From an uncultured Paracoccaceae bacterium (GTDB lineage Bacteria; Pseudomonadota; Alphaproteobacteria; Rhodobacterales; Rhodobacteraceae), in assembly GCA_958439195.1 (NCBI GenBank), contig OY288154.1, positions 84,860-148,859 on the forward strand: DNA of 64,000 nt, read 5' to 3'. Below are positions 1 through 7,866 of the stretch, in pieces. The translations under genes were made by a program, and so were the position numbers. A model generated the notes under the pieces. The model was not told where the DNA came from, ran no database searches, and saw nothing but the letters and a program-made list of their open reading frames with translations. How positions within the stretch are numbered: position 1 is the first letter of the stretch; each line of letters begins with the position of its first letter.

Positions 1-82
1 GATGCTCTTGCTGGTGATCGTGATGGTGGCGCTGCTGGTTTATGTGCGCTACGCGAACAAGGGATCGTCATCTCATGGCTGA
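1..82 (+). CDS. ABC transporter permease, 3' end only (PotB/PotH type)
   Basis: The second reading frame is open from the window edge to a TGA at 80-82 and encodes a hydrophobic last transmembrane segment (LLLVIVMVALLVYVRYA) with a short basic tail. Its stop overlaps the ATG of the next permease at 75 by 8 bases, which is the usual coupling of the two permease genes of a polyamine ABC operon. Assignment as the first permease (PotB/PotH-like) rests mainly on the neighbours; only the C-terminus is visible. Confidence 0.6.
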   Translation, partial: MLLLVIVMVALLVYVRYANKGSSSHG

Positions 83-899
83 ACGGGCGTTTCATGTGGC
101 CCGCCTGCCGGGCTTTGCCACGACGGCGATCATCGTCTTTGTGGCGCTGTATCTGCCGATCTTCACGCTGGTGGCCTATTCCTTCAACGCCAGCACGTCG
201 CTGGCGATATGGGGCGGGTTTTCGCTGGATTGGTATGCCAAGGCCTGGGACAACCAACAGGTCAAGGATGCCACGATCCGGTCGCTGATCATCGCCAGTT
301 TTGCGGCGGCGATTTCCACCACGGTGGCCACGATGGCCGCGCTGGGCACGACGCGGCGGCGGGCGTTCAAGGGGCAGACGCTGATCTATGTGGCGATCAA
401 CCAGCCGTTGATGGTGCCAGAGATCGTGACGGCGGTGGCGTTGATGATCGTTTTTGGGCTGATCAAGGTGTGGCTTACAAGCATCGGGATGGGCGGGCTG
501 ACGACGGGGTTGGGGTATCTGATCCTGGCGCATTCGGCATTTTGCATCCCGTTCGCCTATCTGCCGATCCGCGCGCGGCTGGAAGGGATGGACCTGACGC
601 TGGAAACTGCGGCAGCCGATCTTTATGCCAGCCCGTGGCAGACATTCCGGCGGGTGACGCTGCCCCTGCTGGCGCCGGGCATGATTGCGGGCGCGATGTT
701 GGCATTCGTCATCAGCCTTGATGACGTGGTGATTACCGAGTTCGTGAAATCCGGCGGGCAGGATACCCTGCCCACCTACATGCTGGGCCAGATGCGCCGC
801 CAGTTGACCCCGGAGATCAATGCCGTCTCGACCATGCTTCTGGGCCTGACGGTGGTGCTGCTGACCGCGTTCTTTCTTTTGACGCGCAAGAAAACCTGA
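75..899 (+). CDS. potI: Spermidine/putrescine ABC transporter permease (PotC/PotI type)
   Basis: Inner-membrane permease of 274 residues, the normal size for PotC/PotI. About six hydrophobic segments are visible, the first at roughly residues 13-36. The cytoplasmic EAA-type loop that contacts the ATPase lies near residues 185-210 (ETAAADLYASPWQTFRRV followed by LPLLAPG). ATG 75 is preferred over an in-frame ATG at 42 because it gives the usual 8-base overlap with the upstream permease. It is followed after 22 bases by the periplasmic binding protein, so the three visible genes form the end of one polyamine import operon; the ATPase would lie upstream of the window. The exact polyamine cannot be read from the sequence. 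Confidence 0.9.
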   Translation: MAERAFHVARLPGFATTAIIVFVALYLPIFTLVAYSFNASTSLAIWGGFSLDWYAKAWDNQQVKDATIRSLIIASFAAAISTTVATMAALGTTRRRAFKGQTLIYVAINQPLMVPEIVTAVALMIVFGLIKVWLTSIGMGGLTTGLGYLILAHSAFCIPFAYLPIRARLEGMDLTLETAAADLYASPWQTFRRVTLPLLAPGMIAGAMLAFVISLDDVVITEFVKSGGQDTLPTYMLGQMRRQLTPEINAVSTMLLGLTVVLLTAFFLLTRKKT

Positions 900-921
900 A
901 GAAACCAACGGGAGACCACAG

Positions 922-1947
922 ATGAAAAGACTGATGACAGCGACCGCGCTTTTGATGGCGACGACGGGCCTCGCATCCGCAGAGGGCGTGCTGCAACTGT
1001 ATAACTGGGGCAACTATACCAGCCCTGAGTTGCTGGAGAAGTTCAAGGCCGAGACGGGGATCACCGTTACCGTGACCGATTATGACAGCAACGATGTGGC
1101 GCTGGCCAAGATCGAGGCGGGCGGGCATGGGTTTGACTTGGTGGTGCCGTCAGCCAACTATGTGCAGATCTTTACCGACAAGGGACTGACCACGCCGCTG
1201 GACCTGTCCAAGCTGCCGAACCATGCCAATATCGCGCCGGAATGGATGGATGTTGCCTGGGATCCGGGCCGTCTGAATTCGATCCCGTGGCAGTGGGGTT
1301 CCGTGGGGATTGCGGTCGATACCGCAGTCTATTCGGGCGACATCAACACCAGTGCCGTCTGGCTGGAAGTGCCGGATGAATTGAAGGGCAAGATCAACGT
1401 GGTGCCGGAGATGACCGACATCATCAGCCTTGCCACGCTGTATTATGGCGGCGAGCCGTGCAGCGAAGATCTGGAAGTGCTGAAAAAGGTCCGCGATGGC
1501 CTGCTGGCGGCCAAGCCCAACTGGATTGCCATGGATTATGGCGCGACCGAGAAGATGTCGAACAAGGATTGGGCGGCATCGGTGAACTGGAACGGATCGA
1601 CCATGCGCATCCGTCAAAACCTGCCGACGGTCGCCTATGGCTATCCGAAAGAGGGTTATACCCTGTGGATGGACAGCGTGATGCTGCTGAAGGATGCGCA
1701 GAACGTGGATGAGGCCTATCAGTTCATAAACTTTATCCTGCAGCCGGAAAATGCCGCGATGATTTCCAACTTTGCGAAATACGCAAACGGCGTGGCCGGA
1801 TCAGAGCCGTTCATGGACCCGGCGATGGCGACCGCGCCCGAAGTGGTGATCCCGGAGGAACACAAGGCCAATGGCGTGTTCCTGCCGGTGTGCAGCGAGA
1901 AGTCGCGGGAATACATGACCGCGATCTGGACCGAGTTGCAGAAGTGA
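922..1947 (+). CDS. potF: Polyamine ABC transporter periplasmic binding protein (PotD/PotF family)
   Basis: A 341-residue extracytoplasmic binding protein with a cleavable signal peptide (about residues 1-20, ending in LASA). The mature protein opens with LQLYNWGNY, the family hallmark (YNW at the start of the first beta strand), and continues with the typical KFKAETGITVTVTDYDSN and GHGFDLVVPS blocks. Family members bind putrescine or spermidine and deliver it to PotHI. It is the last gene of the operon: a strong Rho-independent terminator starts 9 bases after the stop. PotF versus PotD specificity is not resolvable by eye; the symbol is given for the family. Confidence 0.88.
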   Translation: MKRLMTATALLMATTGLASAEGVLQLYNWGNYTSPELLEKFKAETGITVTVTDYDSNDVALAKIEAGGHGFDLVVPSANYVQIFTDKGLTTPLDLSKLPNHANIAPEWMDVAWDPGRLNSIPWQWGSVGIAVDTAVYSGDINTSAVWLEVPDELKGKINVVPEMTDIISLATLYYGGEPCSEDLEVLKKVRDGLLAAKPNWIAMDYGATEKMSNKDWAASVNWNGSTMRIRQNLPTVAYGYPKEGYTLWMDSVMLLKDAQNVDEAYQFINFILQPENAAMISNFAKYANGVAGSEPFMDPAMATAPEVVIPEEHKANGVFLPVCSEKSREYMTAIWTELQK

Positions 1948-1956
1948 TCTGCCGGA

Positions 1957-1992
1957 GTGCCGCAGCCAAAAGCTGCGGCACGTTTCTTTTTT
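1957..1992 (+). terminator. Rho-independent terminator of the polyamine transport operon
   Basis: A perfect 10-base-pair stem (GTGCCGCAGC with GCTGCGGCAC, loop CAAAA) is followed directly by a T-rich tract (GTTTCTTTTTT). It lies just after the binding-protein stop and should end the operon. Confidence 0.9.
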
Positions 1993-1993
1993 A

Positions 1994-2075
1994 CATCGGG
2001 CGCGGGCCTTCGCCCGCGCCCGATGCCGTTGGGGGCCCTGCCCCCAAACCCCGGGAGTATTTGAGCCAAGATGAA
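1994..2075 (+). repeat. Composite palindromic intergenic repeat (Rhodobacteraceae type)
   Basis: Three modules in a row. First, a perfect 14-bp stem at 1994-2007/2012-2025 with loop CTTC. Second, an 8-bp stem TTGGGGGC/GCCCCCAA at 2029-2047. Third, a box GGGAGTATTTGAGCCAAGATGAA at about 2053-2075. The third box is a dispersed intergenic motif that I associate with this family; a second copy is at 60532-60552 on the other strand. The ATG inside the box is the start codon of the amidase. Confidence 0.7.
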
Positions 2076-3489
2076 ACATACAGGGATCAGTGATCTGTCA
2101 GCGAGCGACCTGTCGCGGTTGATCGCCGCGCGTGAGGTGAAGCCGTCCGAGGTGATGGAAGCCACGTTGGCGCGGGTGGCGGCGGTGAACGGGGCGGTGA
2201 ATGCCGTCGTGTCGATGCCGGAAGCCGATGCGCTGATGGATCAGGCGCGGGCGGCAGATGACGCGCCGCACAGGGGTTGGCTGCACGGGATGCCGATGGC
2301 GGTGAAGGATCTGGTGGCGGTCAGGGGGATACGGACGACATGGGGGTCGCCGCTGTTTGCCGATCATGTGCCAGTGGCGGATGACCTTTTGGCCGCGCGG
2401 ATGCGGGCGGCGGGGGCGATTTTCATCGGCAAGACCAATACGCCGGAATGGGGGCATGGCAGCCATTCGTTCAACCCGGTGCATGGGGCGACGCGCAACC
2501 CCTATGACCTGACGCGCACAGCGGGCGGGTCATCGGGCGGGGCGGCGGCGGCGCTGGCCACCCGGATGGTGGCGGTGGCGGATGGGTCGGACATGATGGG
2601 ATCGCTAAGGAACCCCGCGGCGTTCTGCAATGTCTATGGCTTTCGCCCGTCTTACGGGTTGGTGCCGTCGGATGCGGTGGGGGATACGTTCCTGGCCACG
2701 ATGGCGACCGAAGGGCCGATGGCGCGAACGGTCGAGGATGTGGCGCGGCTTCTGGAAGTGCAGGCGGGGGTGAACCCCGAGGTGCCGTTCGGCCGCGCAG
2801 GAGAGCCGTTTGGCGACCGGCTGGACATGGATATGCGGGGCAAGCGGATCGGCTGGCTGGGCGATTGGGGCGGGGCCTATGGCTGTGAGCCGGGAATATT
2901 GGAGTTGTGCGAGGAGGCGCTGCGGGTGTTCGAGGCGATGGGCGCGGTGGTGGAGCCTGTCGCCCCGCCCTTTCCGGCGGAAAAGCTGTGGTTCGCCTGG
3001 ACGACGATCCGGGCCGTTCTGAATGCCGGGGACAAGCAGGCGATGTATGCCGACCCGGTGAAACGCGCGCAGATCAAGCCGGAAAGCCAGTGGGAGATTG
3101 AACAGGGGGCGAAGGTGACGGTGACGGAGCTGCATGCGGCCAGCGTGATCCGGTCGCGCTGGTATGCGCGGGTGGCGAAGCTGTTTGGCGAGTTTGACGC
3201 GCTGGTCATGCCCACGGCGCAGGTCTGGCCCTTTCCGGTAGAGTGGCGCTGGCCCCGGTCAATCAACGGGCGGGTGATGGACACCTATCACCGCTGGATG
3301 GAGGTGGTGATCCCGGTCAGCCTGGCCGGGTTGCCATCATTGAACGTGCCGGTGGGGTTTGGCGCGCAGGGGCTGCCGATGGGGATGCAGGTGTTCGGAC
3401 CGATGGGGGCGGATGCGCGGGTGTTGGCGATGGGGCAGCAGTATCATCTGGCCACCGATTGGCCGGGGCGGCAGCCGCCCGCGCCGTAG
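2071..3489 (+). CDS. Amidase (amidase-signature family)
   Basis: A 472-residue member of the amidase-signature (GatA/AtzF-like) hydrolases, which cleave C-N amide bonds. The Ser-cisSer-Lys triad can be placed: Lys79 in AVKD, the cis-Ser in GGSSGG (154-155), and nucleophile Ser178 in DMMGSLRNPA, where most relatives have DTGGS. No signal peptide, so cytosolic. Substrate unknown; without gatB/gatC nearby and with a divergent signature it is more likely a small-amide hydrolase than the tRNA amidotransferase subunit. The start at 2071 lies inside the conserved end of an intergenic repeat, so transcription and the ribosome site probably come from the repeat. It converges with thpR, with only 8 bases between stops. 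Confidence 0.85.
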   Translation: MKHTGISDLSASDLSRLIAAREVKPSEVMEATLARVAAVNGAVNAVVSMPEADALMDQARAADDAPHRGWLHGMPMAVKDLVAVRGIRTTWGSPLFADHVPVADDLLAARMRAAGAIFIGKTNTPEWGHGSHSFNPVHGATRNPYDLTRTAGGSSGGAAAALATRMVAVADGSDMMGSLRNPAAFCNVYGFRPSYGLVPSDAVGDTFLATMATEGPMARTVEDVARLLEVQAGVNPEVPFGRAGEPFGDRLDMDMRGKRIGWLGDWGGAYGCEPGILELCEEALRVFEAMGAVVEPVAPPFPAEKLWFAWTTIRAVLNAGDKQAMYADPVKRAQIKPESQWEIEQGAKVTVTELHAASVIRSRWYARVAKLFGEFDALVMPTAQVWPFPVEWRWPRSINGRVMDTYHRWMEVVIPVSLAGLPSLNVPVGFGAQGLPMGMQVFGPMGADARVLAMGQQYHLATDWPGRQPPAP

Positions 3490-3497
3490 GACGTGGC

Positions 3498-4037
3498 CTA
3501 TAGGTCGTAGCGGACAAGTTCGCTGTAGACGCTGCCCTGTTTGGTGTGGCGGGAGTCGTAAAGGACAAAGTGATCGACCGTCCAGGCGGGAGTGGCGAAG
3601 GTGCTGCCTGCCGCGATGGCGCGTTCGAGGCGGAAGGTTTCTTCGGTGCCGGGCGGCGCGAACCGACCCAAGGTGACATGGGGCGTGAAGCGGCGGCTTT
3701 CGGTTGCAATGCCGGATGCGCGGGCGGCGTGGTCGAGTTTCGCTTGCAACCTGGCAAGCGGTTCGCTGGGCGCGACCCCGGCCCAGGCGGCGCGAGGTTT
3801 TGAACCGCCAAAAAGGCCCAGCGATTTCAGCGACAGATCGAAGGGCGGAACGCGGATTTCGGCAAAGCGTTCATGTGCGGCCTCCAGCACGGGTTCGGGC
3901 TGTTCCCCAAGAAAGACGAGGGTGAGGTGGAAGCTGCCTGGATCGGTCTTGTTCGGCAGGGGAAGCAGGAATTGCTGGATGCGCAGGGCAGACAGCACAG
4001 GTTCCGGCAGGGGCAAGGCAAGGAAGGCGCGGATCAT
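3498..4037 (-). CDS. thpR: RNA 2',3'-cyclic phosphodiesterase (ThpR/LigT, 2H family)
   Basis: A 179-residue protein of the 2H phosphoesterase superfamily with both catalytic HxTL motifs: HLTL in SFHLTLVFLG near residue 40 and HVTL in TPHVTLGRF near residue 125. These enzymes open 2',3'-cyclic phosphates on RNA. The start is placed at the ATG giving MIRAFLALPLP, the conserved family N-terminus; an upstream in-frame ATG at 4163 would add 42 residues that overlap the preceding gene. It lies 7 bases downstream of the deacetylase-family gene and is probably co-transcribed with it and glutathione peroxidase. Confidence 0.9.
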   Translation of the reverse strand: MIRAFLALPLPEPVLSALRIQQFLLPLPNKTDPGSFHLTLVFLGEQPEPVLEAAHERFAEIRVPPFDLSLKSLGLFGGSKPRAAWAGVAPSEPLARLQAKLDHAARASGIATESRRFTPHVTLGRFAPPGTEETFRLERAIAAGSTFATPAWTVDHFVLYDSRHTKQGSVYSELVRYDL

Positions 4038-4044
4038 GGCGGCC

Positions 4045-5208
4045 TTATCGATTGGCAAGAAGGGCGAGCCGGTCACGGATTTCCGGGCGGACGGGGCCTT
4101 CGCGCGGGGGATCAAGAAGCGTGGTGAGCATATGCGGTTCCGGTCCGGGGCGGGTGCCGCCACCCCAGGTCAGGGCGCGCAGGATGGCGCTGGCAGCGTC
4201 GGGCAGGCGGTCGGGGATTTCAAGGCCGTTGAGCGTGGCCCAAAGTGCCGTCCAGCAGCGCCCGACCGACCACGGGTTATAGCCGCCGCCGCCCAGCAGC
4301 AGAAGGCGCGGGGCAAGCGGGCGGATTTCGGCAAGCGCCTCGATATAGGCGCGGTTCGACAGGGCAAGGCGAGAGAGCGGATCCTCCAGCAGGCTGTCGG
4401 CCCCGGCTTGCAGGACGATGGCCTGCGGGCGGTGGGCGGCAAGGCGCGGCAGGATCAGGCCGTGAAGGATGGCGCGCGCCTCGCTGTCATTAAAGCCACG
4501 CGGGACCGGAAGGTTGAAGGCGCGTCCCCCGGCTGTATCGGTGAGTTGACCGGAAAAGGGCCAGCGGTTTTCTTCGTGGACCGAGATCATCAGCATGTCG
4601 GGATCGCCTGCAAAGGCCGGTTCGACACCATCGGGGTGGTGGGCGTCGATGTCGACATAGGCCAGGCGGGTAAGTCCGGCATGGCGCAGGGCCATCAGGG
4701 CGAGGACGGGATCGTTGAGATAGCAAAACCCGTTGGCGCGGTCAGGCAGGCCGTGATGCGTGCCTCCGCCGGGCACGTGGATCGCGCCCGTTGCATGGGT
4801 GGCGAGAAGCTGGGCCGCCAGGATCACACCGCCTGCGCCGGTGGCGGGGCGGCGGAACATTTCGGGGAAAACCGGATTGGAGGTGGTGCCAAGGTGATGG
4901 CGGGCGCGGGTTTCGGGGTCAACATGGCCTGTCGCTTCGGCCTGCTGAAGGGCGGCGATATAGGCGGGGGTGTGGTAGGCGGTCAGCGCCGCGGGCTTGG
5001 CGCGGGGGCTTTGGCGATAGCGGCCATCAGGCAGCCAGCCAAGCGTGCGGGCAAGGTCCATCACGGTGGACACACGGGGAACGCGCAAAGGGTGGGTCGC
5101 CCCGTAGGACGAGCCGCGATAGATGCCGGAGCCAAGGAACAAAGGCCCGGACAGGGCATCCGGTGTGACGCCCCCCCCGTTCCGAACCACCGGGGCGGCG
5201 GCTGTCAC
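4045..5208 (-). CDS. Histone-deacetylase-like amidohydrolase (AcuC / acetylpolyamine deacetylase family)
   Basis: A 387-residue zinc amidohydrolase of the arginase/deacetylase fold. Visible active-site elements are the His pair in GGGTHHG (H151/H152), zinc ligands D188 and H190 in DIDAHHPDG, and the third acidic ligand in QAGADSLLEDP. In most relatives the loop reads HHGDG; here Pro replaces Gly. Bacterial members remove acetyl groups from acetylpolyamines or from lysines such as those of acetyl-CoA synthetase. A polyamine transporter sits 2 kb upstream in the window, but that does not decide the substrate. Its start overlaps the glutathione-peroxidase stop by 4 bases (ATGA), so the three minus-strand genes form an operon. 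Confidence 0.85.
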   Translation of the reverse strand: MTAAAPVVRNGGGVTPDALSGPLFLGSGIYRGSSYGATHPLRVPRVSTVMDLARTLGWLPDGRYRQSPRAKPAALTAYHTPAYIAALQQAEATGHVDPETRARHHLGTTSNPVFPEMFRRPATGAGGVILAAQLLATHATGAIHVPGGGTHHGLPDRANGFCYLNDPVLALMALRHAGLTRLAYVDIDAHHPDGVEPAFAGDPDMLMISVHEENRWPFSGQLTDTAGGRAFNLPVPRGFNDSEARAILHGLILPRLAAHRPQAIVLQAGADSLLEDPLSRLALSNRAYIEALAEIRPLAPRLLLLGGGGYNPWSVGRCWTALWATLNGLEIPDRLPDAASAILRALTWGGGTRPGPEPHMLTTLLDPPREGPVRPEIRDRLALLANR

Positions 5209-5723
5209 GGCAAAAGCGCCTCGATCTTCTGGACGACGGGGGCGGCGGTGGGGCGCATCACGCTGCCCCAGGTGGCGACGATGTCACCGTTGCCGTCAAG
5301 CAAAACCTTGTTGAAGTTCCAGTTGGGAACAAAGCCTTCGGTTTCGGCCACCCATTTGTAGAACGGATGGGCCGCATCGCCGGTAACGGGGGTGATGTCG
5401 GTCATCGGGATGGTCAGGTCAAAGTTGACGGCGCAGAATTCCTTGACCTGTTCGGCAGAGGCGAGTTCCTGCCGAAAATCATCGGACGGGACCGCAAGGA
5501 CAACAAGTCCACGCGCGGCGTAATCATCATGCAGGGCCTGAAGATCGTCGAACTGCGCGGCAAAACCGCAAAGCGAGGCGGTATTCACCACAAGGACGGG
5601 ACGACCCTTGAAGGTATCAAGGTCGATGGTTCCGCCGTCGATGGAGGAAAAGCTGTAACCCGCAAAGGCGATGGCCGGAAACGCGGCCGCACAGAGGACT
5701 GAGAGGATTGGAAAGATGCGCAT
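5205..5723 (-). CDS. Periplasmic glutathione/thiol peroxidase (GPx family)
   Basis: A 172-residue protein with a clear signal peptide (MRIFPILSVLCAAAFPAIAFA). It has the GPx core: catalytic Cys52 in NTASLCGF, and NWNFNK carrying the Trp/Asn of the active-site tetrad. GPx proteins reduce peroxides with glutathione or thioredoxin; the missing Thr/Gln after the catalytic motif (AAQF) is a mild deviation. The ATG at 5723 is chosen because the signal peptide starts there; longer upstream reading is unlike the family. First gene of the gpx-deacetylase-thpR operon, divergent from the Nudix gene. Confidence 0.88.
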   Translation of the reverse strand: MRIFPILSVLCAAAFPAIAFAGYSFSSIDGGTIDLDTFKGRPVLVVNTASLCGFAAQFDDLQALHDDYAARGLVVLAVPSDDFRQELASAEQVKEFCAVNFDLTIPMTDITPVTGDAAHPFYKWVAETEGFVPNWNFNKVLLDGNGDIVATWGSVMRPTAAPVVQKIEALLP

Positions 5724-5853
5724 AACAGCTTCCTTTGAAATACGGTGGGAAGATAAGGCATGGGACAGCGGCGTCAACGAATGTAGCGTCGGGGCAAGTG
5801 GTATTGGGGCGGCGACTTGCCGGGGTGGCGGGCCGAAGGCTGGCGATTGTGAT

Positions 5854-5905
5854 GAAAACCGTGCAGAATCATAGGAAAACCACATAAAATTCGCATGAAA
5901 ACCAC
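5854..5905. promoter_or_regulatory. Three phased GAAAACC repeats in the gpx/Nudix intergenic region
   Basis: GAAAACC occurs at 5854, 5875 and 5897, spaced 21 and 22 bases (two helical turns); the last two extend to GAAAACCAC. A further GAAAACC is at 5966. The 271-base divergent region (5724-5994) is otherwise free of recognisable genes. The phasing suggests a binding site array for a regulator of one or both flanking genes, but no known consensus was recognised. Confidence 0.35.
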
Positions 5906-5994
5906 TGTGATCATGGAAAGTTCCGCTTCGAAGTGTCATATAGGACAAAAGTAGCGATCTGGACAGAAAACCGGATCGGGGATCGGGCGGGCGA

Positions 5995-6522
5995 ATGAAA
6001 CGGACCCAGTCAAACCAGTTCCTTCCTGATGGGGAGGGTGGAGTGCGCAATCAATTTGCCGCGCTGTGCTGGCGTATGCACCGGGGCCGGGTCGAGGTGT
6101 TGCTGATCACCAGCCGGGATACTGGCCGCTGGGTCATTCCCAAAGGCTGGCCGATGGCGGACAAGACCCCCGCAGAATGCGCCGCGACCGAGGCCTGGGA
6201 AGAGGCCGGGGTGCGTGGGAATGGCAGGGACGATGCGCTGGGTTATTATTCCTATGACAAGATGATGGGGTCAAAAGCTGCCCTGCCCTGCATTGTGGCG
6301 GTCTTTCCGCTGCGGGTGGAGGAATTGGCATCGCGTTTCCCGGAACGCAAGCAGCGCCGCCGTCGGTGGTTCAATGCGGAAAAGGCATCCAAACTGGTGG
6401 CCGAGCCGGAACTGAAGGCGTTGTTGTTGGCATTGGCCCATGACCCGACGGCCATCCTGTCGGACCCGTTGGCCAAAGCCGACGACACGCCGTCCCCTTC
6501 CGGCGCGCTGGCCGCCAAATAG
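5995..6522 (+). CDS. Nudix hydrolase (diadenosine/diphosphoinositol polyphosphate-like)
   Basis: A 175-residue cytosolic Nudix protein. The loop IPKGWPMADKTPAEC leads into the Nudix helix, with E66, E69 and E70 of the metal-binding EAWEEAGV present. Two usual Nudix-box positions differ: the first Glu is Lys57 and the Arg before the helix is Thr65. The GWP-type box resembles DIPP/Ap6A hydrolases, so a nucleoside polyphosphate is the likely substrate class. The start has a second possible ATG or GTG downstream (GTG at MxxxGGVRNQ), so the first 15 or so residues are uncertain. Confidence 0.82.
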   Translation: MKRTQSNQFLPDGEGGVRNQFAALCWRMHRGRVEVLLITSRDTGRWVIPKGWPMADKTPAECAATEAWEEAGVRGNGRDDALGYYSYDKMMGSKAALPCIVAVFPLRVEELASRFPERKQRRRRWFNAEKASKLVAEPELKALLLALAHDPTAILSDPLAKADDTPSPSGALAAK

Positions 6523-6632
6523 CCCTGCGCACTTGCCGCCATGTGGACTGTGCTGCATGCTTGATTTCCCGGCAGATCTGCATAGGTGCAATGGGTGATT
6601 GACTTTCGTTCCTGCCAACCCGGTGATCCGCG

Positions 6633-7064
6633 ATGATCCGTTTCAGCCTGAAATGTGCGCAAGACCACGGCTTTGAAAGCTGGTTCCAGTCCGGCAGCGC
6701 CTTTGAGGCGTTGAAAGGCGCGGGCCATGTGTCCTGCCCGGTCTGCGGATCGGTTCAGGTTGAAAAGGCGCTGATGGCCCCAAGCGTGGTGGCGACCAAG
6801 TCCGAGGTGGCGGATGCCCCACCGTCGCTGCGCGCCCCCGCATCCGAAATGGAAGAGGCGCTGGCCGCGCTGCGGCGGCAGGTCGAGGAGAATTCCGATT
6901 ACGTCGGAATGAACTTTGTCACCGAGGCGCGGCGCATTCATGCGGGCGACGCGCCGGAACGCGCGATCTATGGCGAAGCGCGGTTGGATGAGGCGAAACA
7001 ACTGCTGGAGGACGGGGTTCCGGTCGCACCGTTGCCGTTTCTGCCGGCGCGCAAGGCCAACTGA
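6633..7064 (+). CDS. DUF1178 family protein
   Basis: A 143-residue protein matching the DUF1178 pattern: N-terminal MIRFSLKCAQDHGFESWF, a CPVCGS knuckle near residue 35, an alanine/serine-rich linker, then EENSDYVGMNFVTEARRIHAGD and a C-terminus with EDGVPVAPLPF. The paired cysteines suggest a metal-binding knuckle. Function is not established; the family is often adjacent to Nudix and carbon-nitrogen hydrolase genes in alphaproteobacteria, as here (111 bases after the Nudix stop). Confidence 0.85.
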   Translation: MIRFSLKCAQDHGFESWFQSGSAFEALKGAGHVSCPVCGSVQVEKALMAPSVVATKSEVADAPPSLRAPASEMEEALAALRRQVEENSDYVGMNFVTEARRIHAGDAPERAIYGEARLDEAKQLLEDGVPVAPLPFLPARKAN

Positions 7065-7085
7065 CGCCGCTGGATTGCGGCGCAA

Positions 7086-7113
7086 TTGCCTTGAATTGTT
7101 AACTTTTTATCCT
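7086..7113 (+). promoter_or_regulatory. Possible promoter upstream of the Hint-domain gene
   Basis: TTGCCT (7086-7091) and TATCCT (7108-7113) are separated by 16 bases in an AT-rich patch that stands out from the local GC content. It is a plausible sigma-70-type promoter for the Hint gene starting at 7198, judged by eye only. Confidence 0.3.
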
Positions 7114-7197
7114 GCGGTCAAATCCGCTTCGCCCTATTGTCGACACAGTTGCGGGCGAGTCTTTGCCAATGCTCTGTGCAAAGTGGTGGTGAGTGCG

Positions 7198-7845
7198 ATG
7201 GTCGACGAAATGCAGGACGCGCGGGTGGATGCGGCGATTACGCTGGCAGTTCAGGTGTTCCAGACCACGGAACTGGCCTGTTTTGCCAGAGGCACGCGGA
7301 TCGAGACGGTGGCGGGCTTTGTCGCGGTCGAGGATTTGCGCGACGGCATGATGATCGAAACGATGGATCGCGGGTTGCAGCCGGTGCGGCGTGTGCTGTC
7401 AAAGGTGGTGGACGGGCGCGGGGCGCTGGCGCCGGTGGTGTTTGCGGCCGGCGTGTTGGGCAATATCCGTCCGGTGCGGGTATCGCCGCACCATCGGATG
7501 GTCATTTCTGGGTGGCAGGCCGAATTGCTTACCGGAGAGCCGGAGGTTCTGGCCGCTGCGGTCGATCTGGTGGATGGCGCGCGGGTGCAGGTGGTGCCGG
7601 CGGATCGGGTGGAATACTTCCACCTTCTGTTCGACCGGCACGAAATCATCTTTGCCGAAGGGGCCGCCACGGAAAGCTATCACCCCTTTGCCCGTGACGC
7701 GGCCGAGGTTGCGCCAGCCACGCTGGCCGAGTTGCAGGCAGTGTTCCCCGATTTGGGGCATGCCTTTTGGGAAGGCACGCTGTTGGGCGGGACGGCGCGG
7801 CCTTGTGCCAGCCGGGATGAGGCGGCGCTGCTGCTGACCGTCTGA
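7198..7845 (+). CDS. Stand-alone Hint (Hedgehog/intein) domain protein
   Basis: A 215-residue protein made almost entirely of a Hint_2-type domain. The nucleophile region is CFARGTRIETVAG with Cys28; it is followed by the DLRDGMMIETMD strand, the SPHHRMVIS histidine block and the family-typical HLLFDRHEIIFAEG and ESYHP motifs. Hint domains catalyse N-to-S acyl shift and protein self-cleavage, and in Rhodobacteraceae they often end large secreted proteins; here there is no such extein in front. The start is uncertain: ATG 7198 is annotated, and GTG 7189 is possible. No strong ribosome site is seen for either. Function unknown. Confidence 0.75.
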   Translation: MVDEMQDARVDAAITLAVQVFQTTELACFARGTRIETVAGFVAVEDLRDGMMIETMDRGLQPVRRVLSKVVDGRGALAPVVFAAGVLGNIRPVRVSPHHRMVISGWQAELLTGEPEVLAAAVDLVDGARVQVVPADRVEYFHLLFDRHEIIFAEGAATESYHPFARDAAEVAPATLAELQAVFPDLGHAFWEGTLLGGTARPCASRDEAALLLTV

Positions 7846-7866
7846 CCGCCTGACCGGATCTGTGGA

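Noticed and set aside
3592..5361. A long plus-strand open frame of 589 codons opposite the thpR, deacetylase and gpx genes
   Set aside because: It covers three recognised minus-strand genes and its translation has the biased composition of an antisense shadow in GC-rich DNA with no family motif.
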